In this document: positions 30,594 through 41,494 of the stretch, piece after piece | Position numbering within the stretch: the first letter of the stretch is position 1 | How the letters are laid out: each line of letters opens with the position of its first letter | From: Echeneis naucrates | Taxonomy: Eukaryota > Chordata > Actinopteri > Carangiformes > Echeneidae | DNA length: 64,000 nt | Reading direction: 5' to 3' | NCBI RefSeq assembly: GCF_900963305.1 | Contig: NW_021780168.1 | Location: forward strand, 124,001 to 188,000 | Translations under genes and position numbers: made by a program | Notes under the pieces: model-generated | Database searches by the model: none | What the model saw: the letters and a program-made list of their open reading frames with translations, nothing else | What the model was told of the DNA's origin: nothing

Positions 30594-30625
30594 CCAATCA
30601 GCGGGTTTAAATACTGTATATAGTT
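30594..30625 (+). promoter_or_regulatory. Possible promoter (CCAAT and TATA-like)
   Basis: GGCCAATCAGCGGG followed by TTTAAATACTGTATATAG, about 1 kb upstream of the left NLR exons. The arrangement suits a Pol II promoter, but no matching element was found upstream of the right NLR copy. Confidence 0.3.
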
Positions 30626-31597
30626 TGAAGTTCACACTTTGGACACAGAAGAGTTGCATGTCAAACGGAGGAAGGTAATATGAGTCACAGTTACACTAAC
30701 AACAGAGGGAACACAGACGTAAAGAGCGGAAACAGTTTGGATGAACAACTTTTTAAAACTTTAGTGATGAAGAACAATCTAGGCTTAAGCCTTGCAGAAA
30801 CCTAACGAACACTCAGTACACTGATGGGTGACATCTCCCATTTCTTAACTTTATGTCGTGACAGTTAGTCAAATGGCTCGAATCAGATTAAAAATGATCA
30901 ATGACGTAAAAAAAACAGCATATTTTGAAATGGGTTAGTCATCGATTCTAAATTACAACCTGGATCGGGAAGATGTTTACATAATGCGGAGGCAGTCGGG
31001 CTGATTGTTTGGTGTCTTGGATATTTTCTTTGCTATTGTGCTTGCTGTACCGGAGGTATTCCCTCACTTGGGAACTCATGCTCAATGGTGTCATTATTGA
31101 AGAGTCAGAAATTCACAAAAGTGATGGCTCTTAGTAACACACATTTAAATTGGCTGAGTCCTGCTCCAAAGTTTCAAAGCTACCCCTGTAAAAACCAATC
31201 AGGTGACTCAGTCTGAATGAAGCTGTGACATCAGCTCAGTCAGTGTTCTGTCCACTGTGGAGGAAGAACAGTCTGAATGGAGCTCTATCCACAAAAAGAC
31301 ACTGAGACAGAATGAGGACACACAGTGAAGTGACAGTTTGACTCAATGTGATGATGAGCTGGATAATACGCATGAAACCTATAATGAAACCAACAAACCT
31401 GACTGGGACTTCAGTCAGGTATGTTGGTTTCGTGTGTGTTGTGTGTGAGTCACAGAGATTCTGATCTGTCAGTTTCCCTCTCAGACTGACTCTGTCCTGA
31501 AGATGAAGGACTGTGTGTGGTTGGATTTGCTTGGTATTTTTGGGTGTGTAGCTTTGGAACAAACTGTTTGTCCTGTTTCTTCTTTGTCCTCTGTCAG

Positions 31598-31768
31598 TCA
31601 GAAAGTGTTTCCCTCTCAGACCGACTCCGTCCTGAAGATGATGGACTGTGATGAGGCAGAGGAGGCCAGACCAGAGTCTCCAGGGTCAATCTGTCTGTCT
31701 CTGAAGTCTGACTGGTCCAAAAGTAATCCTCCAGACTTCAGTAATGGACCTGGACCCTCAGAGACAAA
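31598..31768 (+). pseudogene. Left NLR N-terminal exon, copy 1
   Basis: 171 bases between acceptor CTCTGTCAG and donor GTAAGAG. It encodes VFPSQTDSVLKMMDCDEAEE and ends [14 protein letters not shown]. The ATGATG at 31638 is a possible start. Phase 2 at both ends makes it freely repeatable. Confidence 0.75.
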
Positions 31769-32102
31769 GTAAGAGAATAAAAATCTGTGAGTACAGATAC
31801 ATGTACGATACGTGTCTTCCATAATACAGGAAGACACTGAGATGGATCTTCTGGGTTTTATCACCAGTAACTACTGGATAATGAGCTGGATAATACACAT
31901 GAAACCTATAATGAAACCAACAAACCTGACCAGGACCTGGTTCATGTGTTTGACAGAGATTCTAGTCTTCTGTCAGTTTCTCTCTTAAGACTGATTCTGT
32001 CCTGAAGATGATGGACTGTGTGTGTTTGGATTTACTTATTATTTTTGGGTGTGTATCTTTGGAAAAAACTATTTGTCCTGTTTCTTCTTTGTCTTCTGTC
32101 AG

Positions 32103-32273
32103 TCAGAAAGTGTTTCCCTCTCAGACCGACTCCGTCCTGAAGATGATGAACTGTGATGAGGAAGAGGAGGCCAGACCAGAGTCTTCAGGATCAACCTGTC
32201 TGTCTCTGAAGTCTGACTTTTCCAAAGATTTACCTCCAGACTTCAGTAATGGACCTGGACCCTCAGAGACAAA
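32103..32273 (+). pseudogene. Left NLR N-terminal exon, copy 2
   Basis: Tandem duplicate of the previous exon, again 171 bases and phase 2 to 2, with [20 protein letters not shown] at its end and donor GTAAGAG. Confidence 0.75.
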
Positions 32274-32457
32274 GTAAGAGACTGTGAAGATGAGAATAAA
32301 AATCTGTTCATAGATTAATATTCATGATCCTGAATCATTAGTGCAGATGCAGGAAGACACCAAGATTGATCTTCTGTTTTAGTTTTTTTTTTTTTTCTAC
32401 CCAAACACTTTATGACATCAGTCAGATCACATCAGTTATATAGAAATGTTTTCACAG

Positions 32458-32641
32458 AGACAGGAAGAGAAAAAGACATGACTCTGAAGAGGAGCAGCCG
32501 TCCCACTGTGCTCTGTGTCAGGACGTCCTGAAGGATCCAGTCTCTACCAGCTGTGGACACTGGGTCTGCAGACAGTGCTGCACCTCACACTGGGACCAGT
32601 CTGCTTTGTCCAGTGTGGACAAAGATCCAGAACCAGACCAG
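32458..32641 (+). pseudogene. Left NLR RING exon, frameshifted
   Basis: [20 protein letters not shown] and CRQCC are kept, but the stretch that holds [10 protein letters not shown] in the right copy is deleted out of frame. Confidence 0.8.
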
Positions 32642-32757
32642 GTCTAAAGACCAACCCTGAACAGAGTGAGACTGAACTTCTGACTGACGTCTTTAGTTTT
32701 CATCAGATCCTCATACTCTCTGTCTTCAGTCTGACGTTGTCTCTTCTCTGTCAGCAG

Positions 32758-34537
32758 ATCGTGTTCTACAGGAAGCTTTAGATCAACATAAGATCAGTCT
32801 GAGGTCCAGATGTCAACATGTGACTGAAGGAACAGGAAGTGGAACCCTCCTCAACAGGATCTACACTGAGCTCTACATCACAGAGGGACAGAGTGAAGAG
32901 GTTAATACCCAACATGAGGTGAAGCAGCTGGAGCCAACTTCTAAGAAGAAGAGCCTCCATGATGCTCCAATCAAATGTCACCACATCTTTAAAGGCTCAC
33001 CTGACCAGCAGAGTCCCATCAGACTGGTTCTGACCAACGGCGTTGCTGGAGTTGGAAAAACTTTCTCTGTGCAGAAGTTCAGTCTGGACTGGGCAGAGGG
33101 CTTGGAGAACCAGGATGTCAGTCTGCTGGTTCTGCTTTCATTCAGGGAGCTGAACCTGATCAGAGATCAGCAGTACAGTCTTCTCAGGCTGCTTCATGTT
33201 TTCCATCCAACATTACAGAAGGTCACAGCAGAGCAGCTGGCTGCCTGTAAAGTTCTGTTCATCCTGGACGGCCTGGATGAAAGCAGACTTTCACTGGACT
33301 TCACCAACAGGGAGGTCGTGTCTGACGTCACACAGGAGTCATCGGTTCGCCAGCTGCTGACAAACCTCATCCAGGGGAATCTGCTTCCCTCGGCTCTGGT
33401 CTGGATCACTTCCAGACCTGCAGCAGCCAGTCAGATCCCTCCTTCATGTGTTGACAGGCTAACAGAAGTCTGAGGCTTCACTGACGCCCAGCAGGAGGAG
33501 TACTTCAGGAGGAGGCCCAGAGATGAAAAGCTGTCCAACAGAATCATCTCACACATCAAGAAGTCCAAGAGCCTTCACATCATGTGTCAAGTCCCAGTTT
33601 TCTGCTGGATAATCGCTACAGTTCTGGAGCACATGTTGACTACAGACCAGCAAGGAGAGCTGCCCCAGACCATGACTGACCTGTACTCACACTTCCTGCT
33701 GGTCCAGACCAGGAGGAAGAGGATCAAGTACCATGAGGGACATGAGACAAGTCCGCAGGAGCTGATGGAGGCTGACGGGGAAGTTCTTCTGAAGCTGGGG
33801 AGGCTGGCGTTTGAACATCTGGAGAAAGGGAACATCATGTTCTACCAAGAAGACCTGGAGCAGTGTGGTCTTGATGTCACAGAGGCCTCGGTGTACTCAG
33901 GACTCTGTACTGAGATCTTCAAAGCAGAGAGTGTGATCTTCCAGAAAACAGTCTACTGCTTTGTTCATCTGAGTGTTCAGGAGTTTCTGGCTGCAGTCTA
34001 CATGTTCCACTGTCACACCAACAGGAACAAGGAGGTCCTGAAGAACTTTCTGGGAAAAAAACACCAAGATTCAGCCCCGGAGGACTTTCTGATGGCAGTC
34101 CTGGAGAAATCCCTCAGAAATAAAAATGGTCACCTGGACCTGTTTGTCCGCTTCCTTCATGGTCTCTCTCTGCAGTCCAACCAGAGACTCTTAGGAGGTC
34201 TGCTGGGTCAGACAGAAACCAAACCAGAGACCATCCAGAGAGCCATCAACAACCTGAAGAAGATGAGGAAGATGAAAATCTCCCCTGACAGAAACATCAA
34301 CATGTTCCAATGTCTGATGGAGCTGAAGGATCACTCAGTTCATCAGGAGATCCAGGAGTTCTTGAAGGCAGGGAGCAGATCAGAGGAGAAACTCTCTGAC
34401 ATCCACTGCTCAGGTCTGGCCTACATGCTACAGATGTCAGAGGACGTTCTGGATGAGTTTGACCTGAAGAAGTACAACACATCAAAGGAGGGACGACGGA
34501 GACTGATCCCAGCTGTGAGGAACTGCAGGAAGGCTCG
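32758..34537 (+). pseudogene. Left NLR FISNA-NACHT exon, one nonsense codon
   Basis: Open except for TGA at 33471-33473, then open again in the same frame to the donor GCTCG/GTGAGT. About 95% like the right copy by eye. It encodes FISNA ([20 protein letters not shown]), NACHT and the winged-helix/HD2-type region ending AVRNCRKAR. Confidence 0.88.
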
Positions 34538-35090
34538 GTGAGTCCACTCTCATTCTCATCCATCCTTCTGATGTGTTTAAATCCAATCTGATTCAGATGG
34601 TGTTTCACTTTCAGCTGTTTGTTGTCAGATGGTTCAAATGCTGCCAGAGATAAATATTCACTTAGTTGTGTTTCTAGTGGAAATACTAAAGACTGATGAC
34701 ATCAGCAGGTATCAGTGACTGATCATCTTCACCAGCTTCACTGTTCACTGATCTCAACTCAGTGAAAATCAAAACAGTAGACAGTCAAATGTTTTCAGGT
34801 CAACATGGCCTCATGGTCCCTCAGAGGAGACAGACCTGGATCAGGTCCCTGACAGACTGAGGACCTGATTGATGACCAACTGACCACATTTTGTCTCTTC
34901 ATCTGAAGTTATGAAAACTAAATGGTGTGAGAGAGATGAGAACAATTGTTTCATGTCAGGGAGAAAAGATTCAATGAGAAGAGAAAATCTGAATCCACAC
35001 AGGAAGTCTGAGTCTTTAGTCCTCAAACCCTCCAGATGACTATGTAGTGTCCTGTGTCAGTGACATATTGTGTAATATGTGTCATCACAG

Positions 35091-35264
35091 ACTTGTTGGT
35101 TGTGGACTCTCAGAGACTGAGTGTGATGTCGTGGCTTCAGCTCTAAAGTCCAACCCCTCCCATCTGAGAGACTTGGACCTGAGTCAGAACCACATAGAGG
35201 ATTCAGGACTGAAGCTGGTGTGTGCTGGACTGGAGAGTCCAAACTGTGGACTGGAGACTCTGAG
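35091..35264 (+). CDS. Left NLR LRR exon 1
   Basis: 174 bases, [20 protein letters not shown] then [20 protein letters not shown]; acceptor ATCACAG, donor GTCAGT. This divergent first LRR exon matches 56766-56939. Confidence 0.8.
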
Positions 35265-35402
35265 GTCAGTTCACTGACTGGACCTGCTGTAGTTTGAATG
35301 TTGTGCTGTTGTGTGGATGATGTGGTTTGAGACCTGATGATGACCCACAATAACACAAAGATCACTGAAGACATTGATCTTCATTTTTTATTCTTCACTC
35401 AG

Positions 35403-35579
35403 GTTGGAGAACTGCAATTTGTCAGAGATCAGCTGTTCTTCTCTGGTCTCAGCTCTGAAGTCCAACCCCTCCCATCTCAGAGAACTGGACCTGAGTCACA
35501 ACAATGACCTGCAGGATTCAGGACTGAAGGATCTGTGTGGTTTTCTGAAGAGTCCTCACTGTAGACTGGAGACTCTGAG
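35403..35579 (+). CDS. Left NLR LRR exon 2
   Basis: 177 bases, with [12 protein letters not shown] (one extra residue), matching 54763-54939. Confidence 0.8.
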
Positions 35580-36104
35580 GTCTGTTCAGTAGTTGTTGAA
35601 GATCTTTTTTCTTTAATCCAGAATTTCTCTTCACATAGAACTTTAATCCATTTATTCAGGATCAACAACATTTTGAAAAGTTGTTTGAAATTTTCATTGG
35701 TTCTTTTCTCCTTTTTGGTCTCCTTATTGTTGTAGTTGTTGTGGAGGTGGTAATAATGAAAATTGTCAGTTTTCACAAATTTTAATTTACTTGTTTACAT
35801 TAATATATACTGAATATATATATAGTATATATTAATAAGGAATAGGCTTACAAGAAAGAAATGGTTGGTTTCATATGTTTGATAGCCAGACAGAGACGGG
35901 ACCAAGGAAGACCTTCGTTCTGGATCAGGACTGGATTTTTAAAGTCTTGGTCTTAGTCTTTGTAAAGGAACAAAGTGTGATGTGAACCAGCAACATTTGA
36001 GATGTTAAAGTGGATGATGAGTTTGAAAAAGTGGAGAACCTCTTTATCGGGACATTTCTGACTGATTATCAGTTATTTGAGCGACATGATTTGTTCTTTT
36101 TCAG

Positions 36105-36278
36105 GCTGATATGCTGTTGGTTGTCAAAGATCAGCTGTTCTTCTCTGGCCTCAGCTCTGAAGTCCAACCCCTCCCATCTCAGAGAACTGGACCTGAGAGG
36201 AAACCTCCTGCAGGATCCAGATGTGAAGGAGCTGCGTGATCTTGTGGAGAGTCCAGACTGTAGACTGGAGACTCTGAG
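36105..36278 (+). CDS. Left NLR LRR exon 3
   Basis: 174 bases, [18 protein letters not shown] and [20 protein letters not shown]; counterpart of 54129-54302. Confidence 0.8.
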
Positions 36279-37019
36279 GTCAGTCCACTGTGGTAGATCT
36301 TTAATCCTCTGCTGAATCTAATGTCCTAATAAATGTCTTCAGACTTAGAGGGTATGGAGCTGAGGACCAGAGTCAGTTGTGTTGTTGAGACTCCAGCCCT
36401 CATGGGGCTTTCAGACACGTGGCCGTGGCCCCCCTGTGCTCTGAAAGCTGTTATTTCCAAAGGATTGGAGCTCCACCACAGGTTTCCCTGCACTGAGCAG
36501 AGTTCATGTGCAGCACAGTGATAGTTGTGTTTCTTTGTGGTGTTGTCATACTCAGTCAGTGTGTTACTGCAGTAGATGGAGTTCAGAGCAGCGGTACAGA
36601 AGCTGAGTGATGAGCTGCTGTGGACGGAGTCAACATCAAAAAGCTCTTCTACACACTTTGAAAACAAACAGTCCCACACATGTTGAAATGTTCTTCATTT
36701 AGAAGATTTTAGAGCTTCATCTTCACATCAAAGCAGAACTTTCCTTTGCTGCCACATATTTATGAAGCAACCAACTGCTGTATTCCTACACACAAGTATG
36801 TCCTGTATTCCACTGCAGCCGCAGGTCAGCTGAGGGAATCACTTTGTTTTAGAGTGAGGAGCTGCTGAACTTCAGCCTCCAGTGGCTGAGATGACAATTA
36901 CACGAAAGAAACACTTCAAACATCCAGACAGAATGTGGTGGAACTTTGTTTTAAAGTCTTCTGAACATTTCTGACTGATTTATCAATGATTTTATCTGCA
37001 TCTTTTATTCCTTATTTAG

Positions 37020-37193
37020 ATTTGACAACTCCAGTTTGTTAAAGATCAGCTGTTCTTCTCTGGCCTCAGTTCTGAAGTCCAACCCCTCCCATCTCAGAGA
37101 ACTGGACCTGAGTAAGGACAAGCTTAAGGACTCAGGACTGAAGGAACTGTGCGGTTTTCTGAAGAGTCCTCACTGTAGACTGGTGACTCTGAG
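37020..37193 (+). CDS. Left NLR LRR exon 4
   Basis: 174 bases, [20 protein letters not shown]; counterpart of 53231-53404. Confidence 0.8.
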
Positions 37194-37224
37194 GTCAGAC
37201 TCATTTCTGCTCTCAGGTTAATAT

Positions 37225-37690
37225 GATGTTACAGATATGATTTATACTGATCAGTGTAGGACAGCATTACTGTCCCAAGATGAACAATAACTAAACTTCT
37301 CAGACTTGACTTTGGCCTAAAATGCACCACTTGTTTTTTGTCTTGGTTCTCCATTAGTCTCCACTTCCAGCACCGTTTTGGAACAATGTACAGCATTATG
37401 TGAGCAATTTTCTTTCTTAGCCAACAGAATGACATCATCCACATGTAACATGGCTCTGTTGGTTCAGTTTGGGATATTTCAGTCATAATGCCAATTTAGT
37501 TTGAATATCAAACAAATTGTCAGAACTAATGCTTTCATTTTCCAAGGAACCCTCCCACCTGGTCCATTATTAGAATGATAATGTTTACATGAACCACTGA
37601 CCCCAAAACAGTTACATGAATGTACATGACCAACACACTGCAGCAGTGGAAATAAGGTGGCTCCAAACATACCTAATGTAAACATCAACA
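37225..37690 (-). mobile_element. LINE reverse-transcriptase fragment (antisense intron)
   Basis: Minus strand shows [13 protein letters not shown] (the xVDD catalytic motif of reverse transcriptase), then [14 protein letters not shown] and VVHFRPKS, then SYTDQYK. Broken by frame changes. Same family as 51690-52600 and 55690-56140. Confidence 0.65.
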
Positions 37691-38088
37691 TCTATCCAAC
37701 ACCATTCACTTATCTGGGGTGAAGTCATGGGGGTAGCAACTTAAGCAGGGAGCCTCAGACATCCCTTTCTTCAGCCACATTAACCAGCTCCTACTGGGGA
37801 ATCCTCAAGCTTTCCCAGGCCAGAGTGGAGATATAATCTCTCCACCTGGTCCTCGGTCTGCCCCGGGGGCCTCCTCCAGTTTGAGTCAGTTCAGGTTCTT
37901 TGCAGTGTTGTTTCATTTTCTCATTAAATCTTGTCACTGTTTGTATTTGACTGTTGGTTCAGCTGTTTGACTTTCATTTTCTAAACTTCTACTTTCTAAA
38001 CCTTCAGCTCTGAACAGATGATGAAACATTGAACACTTTCAAGCAGGAACTTTGTCTCCTAAAGTCACATCTTTTATTCTTTACTCAG

Positions 38089-38262
38089 GTTGGAGAACTG
38101 CAGTTTGTCAGAGATCAGGTGTTCTTCTCTGGTCTCAGCTCTGAAGTCCAACCCCTCCCATCTCAGAGAACTGGACCTGAGTCAGAACGACCTGCAGGAT
38201 TCAGGACTGAAGGATCTGTGTGGTTTTCTGGAGAGTCCTCACTGTAGACTGGAGACTCTGAG
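38089..38262 (+). CDS. Left NLR LRR exon 5
   Basis: 174 bases, [20 protein letters not shown] then [20 protein letters not shown]; near-identical to 50588-50761. Confidence 0.8.
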
Positions 38263-38559
38263 GTCAGACTCATGTTTTATTTCTGCTCTCAGATTAATAT
38301 GATGTTACAGTTGTGGTGACTCTGACCTGCAGACAGAAAATACTATTCAGGTTATTAACATTTAAATTGTTAAATGGTTGACAGTAAATTTCTTACAGTT
38401 TATCAATCAATTTTGGATTTTGAAAGTAGACATCATGCTAATATGCAGATTTTAGTCTGTGGTTCATTTCATTCATTTATTTACGTCATTTTCTAAAGAG
38501 GCTCAACCCACATGGGTTTATCCAAATCTAAGAAATCAACACAAATATAAACTATCTTA

Positions 38560-39005
38560 CAAAAAAAAAAACACTTCTTGTGTGGTCATACGCAGAAAAA
38601 CAAAACAAAAAATGGATCTGACTTTCTACTTCATCCAGTTTGCATAGTGAACAAATCCGGTCTTCCTCAGGTGTGGCATTAAAGCTCCCTGTTTCTGGGA
38701 CTAATGGAAGTGTTCCTGAACACAACTGTCCATAATGATCTTTGTCTTTTAGTTCACTTATTGTTAATGTAAGGTTCCACACTGTAAGTGTTCTTATTAA
38801 GACAGTAGGTTCTTCATTTTGGCTTCCTCCAAACATCCAGAGACCGTTTATCTCTCTGCTTTAGGAACAGTTTGTTTATAATATCTGTATTATATATAAT
38901 AAATATAGTTTTAGTTATTCTGTGATCAGGCAGCTTCACAGATCTGTTCCAGATCTGGAGCGTTTTTCTGTGATGAGAGGTCAAACGTCTTCGAAAAAAG
39001 ATGAA
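38560..39005 (-). mobile_element. LINE C-terminal fragment
   Basis: Minus strand: [17 protein letters not shown], later GTLPLVPETGSFNATPEEDR and CSLCKLDEVESQIHFLF, a Cys/His-rich C-terminal motif typical of fish LINE polyproteins. Frame-broken. Confidence 0.6.
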
Positions 39006-39113
39006 GTCCAATTTCTAAACCTTTCTAAACCAGCTCTGAACAGATGATGAAACATTTAATGATTTCAAGCAGAACTTTGTCTCTTAAAGTCAAATCTTTT
39101 ATTCTTCACTCAG

Positions 39114-39287
39114 GTTGAGACACTGTAGTTTGTCAGAGATCAGCTGTTCTTCTCTGGTCTCAGCTCTGAAGTCCAACCCCTCCCATCTCAGAGAACTGGA
39201 CCTGAGTCTGAACGACCTGAAGGAATCAGGACTGAAGGATCTGTGTGGTTTTCTGGAGAGTCCTCACTGCAGACTGGAGACTCTGAG
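39114..39287 (+). CDS. Left NLR LRR exon 6
   Basis: 174 bases, [20 protein letters not shown]; acceptor CACTCAG, donor GTCAGA. Last full LRR exon of the left copy. Confidence 0.8.
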
Positions 39288-39309
39288 GTCAGACTGACGT
39301 TTTATTTCT

Positions 39310-39469
39310 GCTCATTTGCCTGATACTCAAGGGCTCCCATCCCAAATCACCATGAAGAGCCAACACTGAGGTCCATTTGTGTACTGCTGTAAGATAAGCA
39401 ATAGCTCTATGATGCTGAGTATTACAAAGAGAATATTCACAGAATCCCCAGACAGCAGAAGCATCGTCT

Positions 39470-39504
<35 letters not shown>

Positions 39505-39737
39505 TATAGAGAGTGAAGTATGACCTCCCAGATGAGCAAAGTGTTCAGACTTGTTCAGCTGGGTTAAATGTCATGTGTTGGTCTAACGTCAGGCCAAGAC
39601 ATTTATACTGATCAGTGTAGGACAGCGTTACTGTCCCAAGATTAACAACAACTCAACTTCTCACACTTGATTTTGGCCTAAAATGCACTACCTGTGTTTT
39701 GTCTTGGTTCTCCATTCATCTCCACTTCCAGCTACAG
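39310..39737 (-). mobile_element. LINE fragment with internal (TG)n
   Basis: Minus strand carries the [11 protein letters not shown]-type segment and, beyond a (TG)n tract at 39473-39502, the [19 protein letters not shown] segment. Same order as at 52000-52600. Confidence 0.6.
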
Positions 39738-39913
39738 GTTCAATGGATGCAAAGTCAGTAAAACGCCTCTCAAACTCTGACGAGATGCTCTGAATAAGCT
39801 GTTCATGTCGTGCGCTGTCAAGCTGTGTTACGTCTTTATTATGTTGTTGTATTTCTGCCTGCATGTGAGGGAAGTTGTGCAGGTCACCTTGCTGCAGCCT
39901 CCTTAACATCTGC
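39738..39913 (-). mobile_element. Fragment of a hAT-derived ORF
   Basis: Minus-strand LQQGDLHNFPHMQAEIQQHN and ISSEFERRFTDFASIEPVA resemble the region before the dimerisation domain in hAT/ZBED-type proteins. Cut off where the next hAT element begins. Confidence 0.4.
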
Positions 39914-39915
39914 TG

Positions 39916-41270
39916 TAGGGCTGAAACGATTAATCGATTAAATCGAATAATTTGATTAGAAAAATGCATCGATTACATTTAGTCTGCCTCGATGATTCGT
40001 TTATTTAACCCAGAACTATGTAGCAAGTTTCCGTATGGCCGCTGAATTTCTGTACAGCCACTGCACTTTGACCTCAGCACACAGCGCGGAATCAGCAGGA
40101 CATGTCCAGGCAGCACGCAGTCTTAGGTGGCGAAAATGTCAAACCTCAAACAAAGAACGGGCGGACAACGACGGAGAGATGGAACAAGATGGACAAAGAA
40201 AAAGACCGAAACGCTCAGAAGTATGGGACCGTTTCAGAAAAAAAAAAAAAAGGCAAAGTTACATGTTTGCACTGCCACACGGAGCTCGCATTACACAACA
40301 GCACATCAATGATGCAGCACCTCGCAAGAAAGCATCCAGCACATTCTCTGAGTGCAAAAGAATCCACGGAGGCGCGGTAAGTCAAACTTAGACTAGCGCT
40401 TTTTGCACGTCTTAAACGTGTGCCTTTTGTGTTACACATGTTTGGGTAAATGACTAGAAACACTTAACTTTTGTTCACTTTTACGATGTTCACAGACAGC
40501 ATAATGACGGCACAAGTTAAGTGTCTGGTTTGAAACTTGATATCTTTTTCAGATTTTACACAGTAACAGACCTCACACATTCAAAGAAAAGAGATAAATA
40601 TGTGTCGATGTGAACATTATTTACAAAAATGTATTCACAGCACATATTTGAATACATAAATAAAACACTCTTGATTATATGTTGAAAATGTCATCACATA
40701 CAAAGTTGGACTAATAAAATTTCTCTTTTTGGCAGATCCCAAACCAGTATCGAAACCTACCACCATGCTCACCACAGCAAGCAGCCCAATACACTGAATG
40801 CATCGTGAACATGCTGGTGACCGATATGAGGCCAATTTCTATGGTTGAAGGAAAGGGCTTCAAAGAGATGGTGTCAAAGTTCAGTCCCTGTTATGAACTT
40901 CCATCAACTTCCATTGTTATTACATTGTTTGTAGTTGAGTTAATATGCACACCATAAAAAAGCACTTTTTTAAATTTATTTTAAACTGAGTCATAGTTTT
41001 CTACTTTACATTGTGGAAACAAATATTCTGTTTAGTTACATACAGTGTGATAAGCTGTAATTTAATTTAAGACTTACTCAGTGCCATTATTTATGGTAAA
41101 TACTGCTGGTTGTGCAGTGAAAATAAATGCTTTTTCAGACTACAAAATCTTGAATATTGTCTTCATTTTCAAAAAGACAACAAAAACATGTTTTATCCGA
41201 TTACTCGATTAATCAAATAAATAATCGCTAGATTACTCGAATACTAAAGTAATCGTTAGCTGCAGCCCTA
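39916..41270 (+). mobile_element. hAT DNA transposon, internally deleted
   Basis: Terminal inverted repeats TAGGGCTG...CAGCCCTA. The near-perfect 8-bp target duplication is ATCTGCTG (39908-39915) and ATCAGCTG (41271-41278). It encodes a BED-type zinc finger (VTCLHCHTELALHNS... HLARKHP) at about 40102-40380. After an intron-like stretch, a second fragment near 40735-40900 reads VTDMRPISMVEGKGFKEMVS, typical of hAT transposase. The catalytic core and dimerisation domain are absent, so it is not autonomous. Confidence 0.82.
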
Positions 41271-41494
41271 ATCAGCTGCAGTGGTTTGGTTCCACACGAA
41301 GATGAGAATTGGCTCTCAGTGCTGGGACTGTTGGGGGAGCGGTTTAGCAGTGGCCCGTTGCCCTCCTCTCTACACTGCAGGAAACATGTTTTCTCCATCT
41401 GCCTTGCGGAGCACCCCACATATCAATCAATCAATCTCAGGATTCTACGGATTGATATCCCGTCCTATCCCTGTAATTTCTTAAAGATGATATA

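Larger units (their letters stand above)
31598..39287 (+). pseudogene. Left NLRC3-like NLR gene (RING, FISNA-NACHT, LRR), broken
   Basis: Exons: 31598-31768 and 32103-32273 (duplicated N-terminal exon), 32458-32641 (RING), 32758-34537 (FISNA-NACHT), then LRR exons 35091-35264, 35403-35579, 36105-36278, 37020-37193, 38089-38262 and 39114-39287. The family are cytosolic innate-immune sensors. The NACHT exon keeps Walker A GVAGVGKT and Walker [11 protein letters not shown]. Two defects relative to the right copy: the RING exon lost a net 19 bases, so it shifts frame and lacks the last CPQC ligands, and TGA replaces CGA at 33471-33473. Read from the RING exon, the protein would stop at a TAG early in the NACHT exon. 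The LRR exons remain open and in phase 2. Confidence 0.85.
31065..39540 (+). repeat. Left arm of the NLR inverted duplication
   Basis: Matches 48887-60475 in inverse orientation, exon by exon and through introns (for example 36326-36680 against 53743-54090). The outer end is near TCCCTCACTTGGGAACTC, and its counterpart is near 60470. Indels and repeat insertions interrupt the match. Confidence 0.8.

Noticed and set aside
30099-30659. 186-codon minus-strand open frame
   Set aside because: Low-complexity composition, antisense to the TG/CG tract, and no domain or splice context recognised.
36326-36680. Shared open frames in an NLR intron (also at 53743-54073)
   Set aside because: Conserved only because the two arms are duplicates; no domain or splice signals tie it to the gene.
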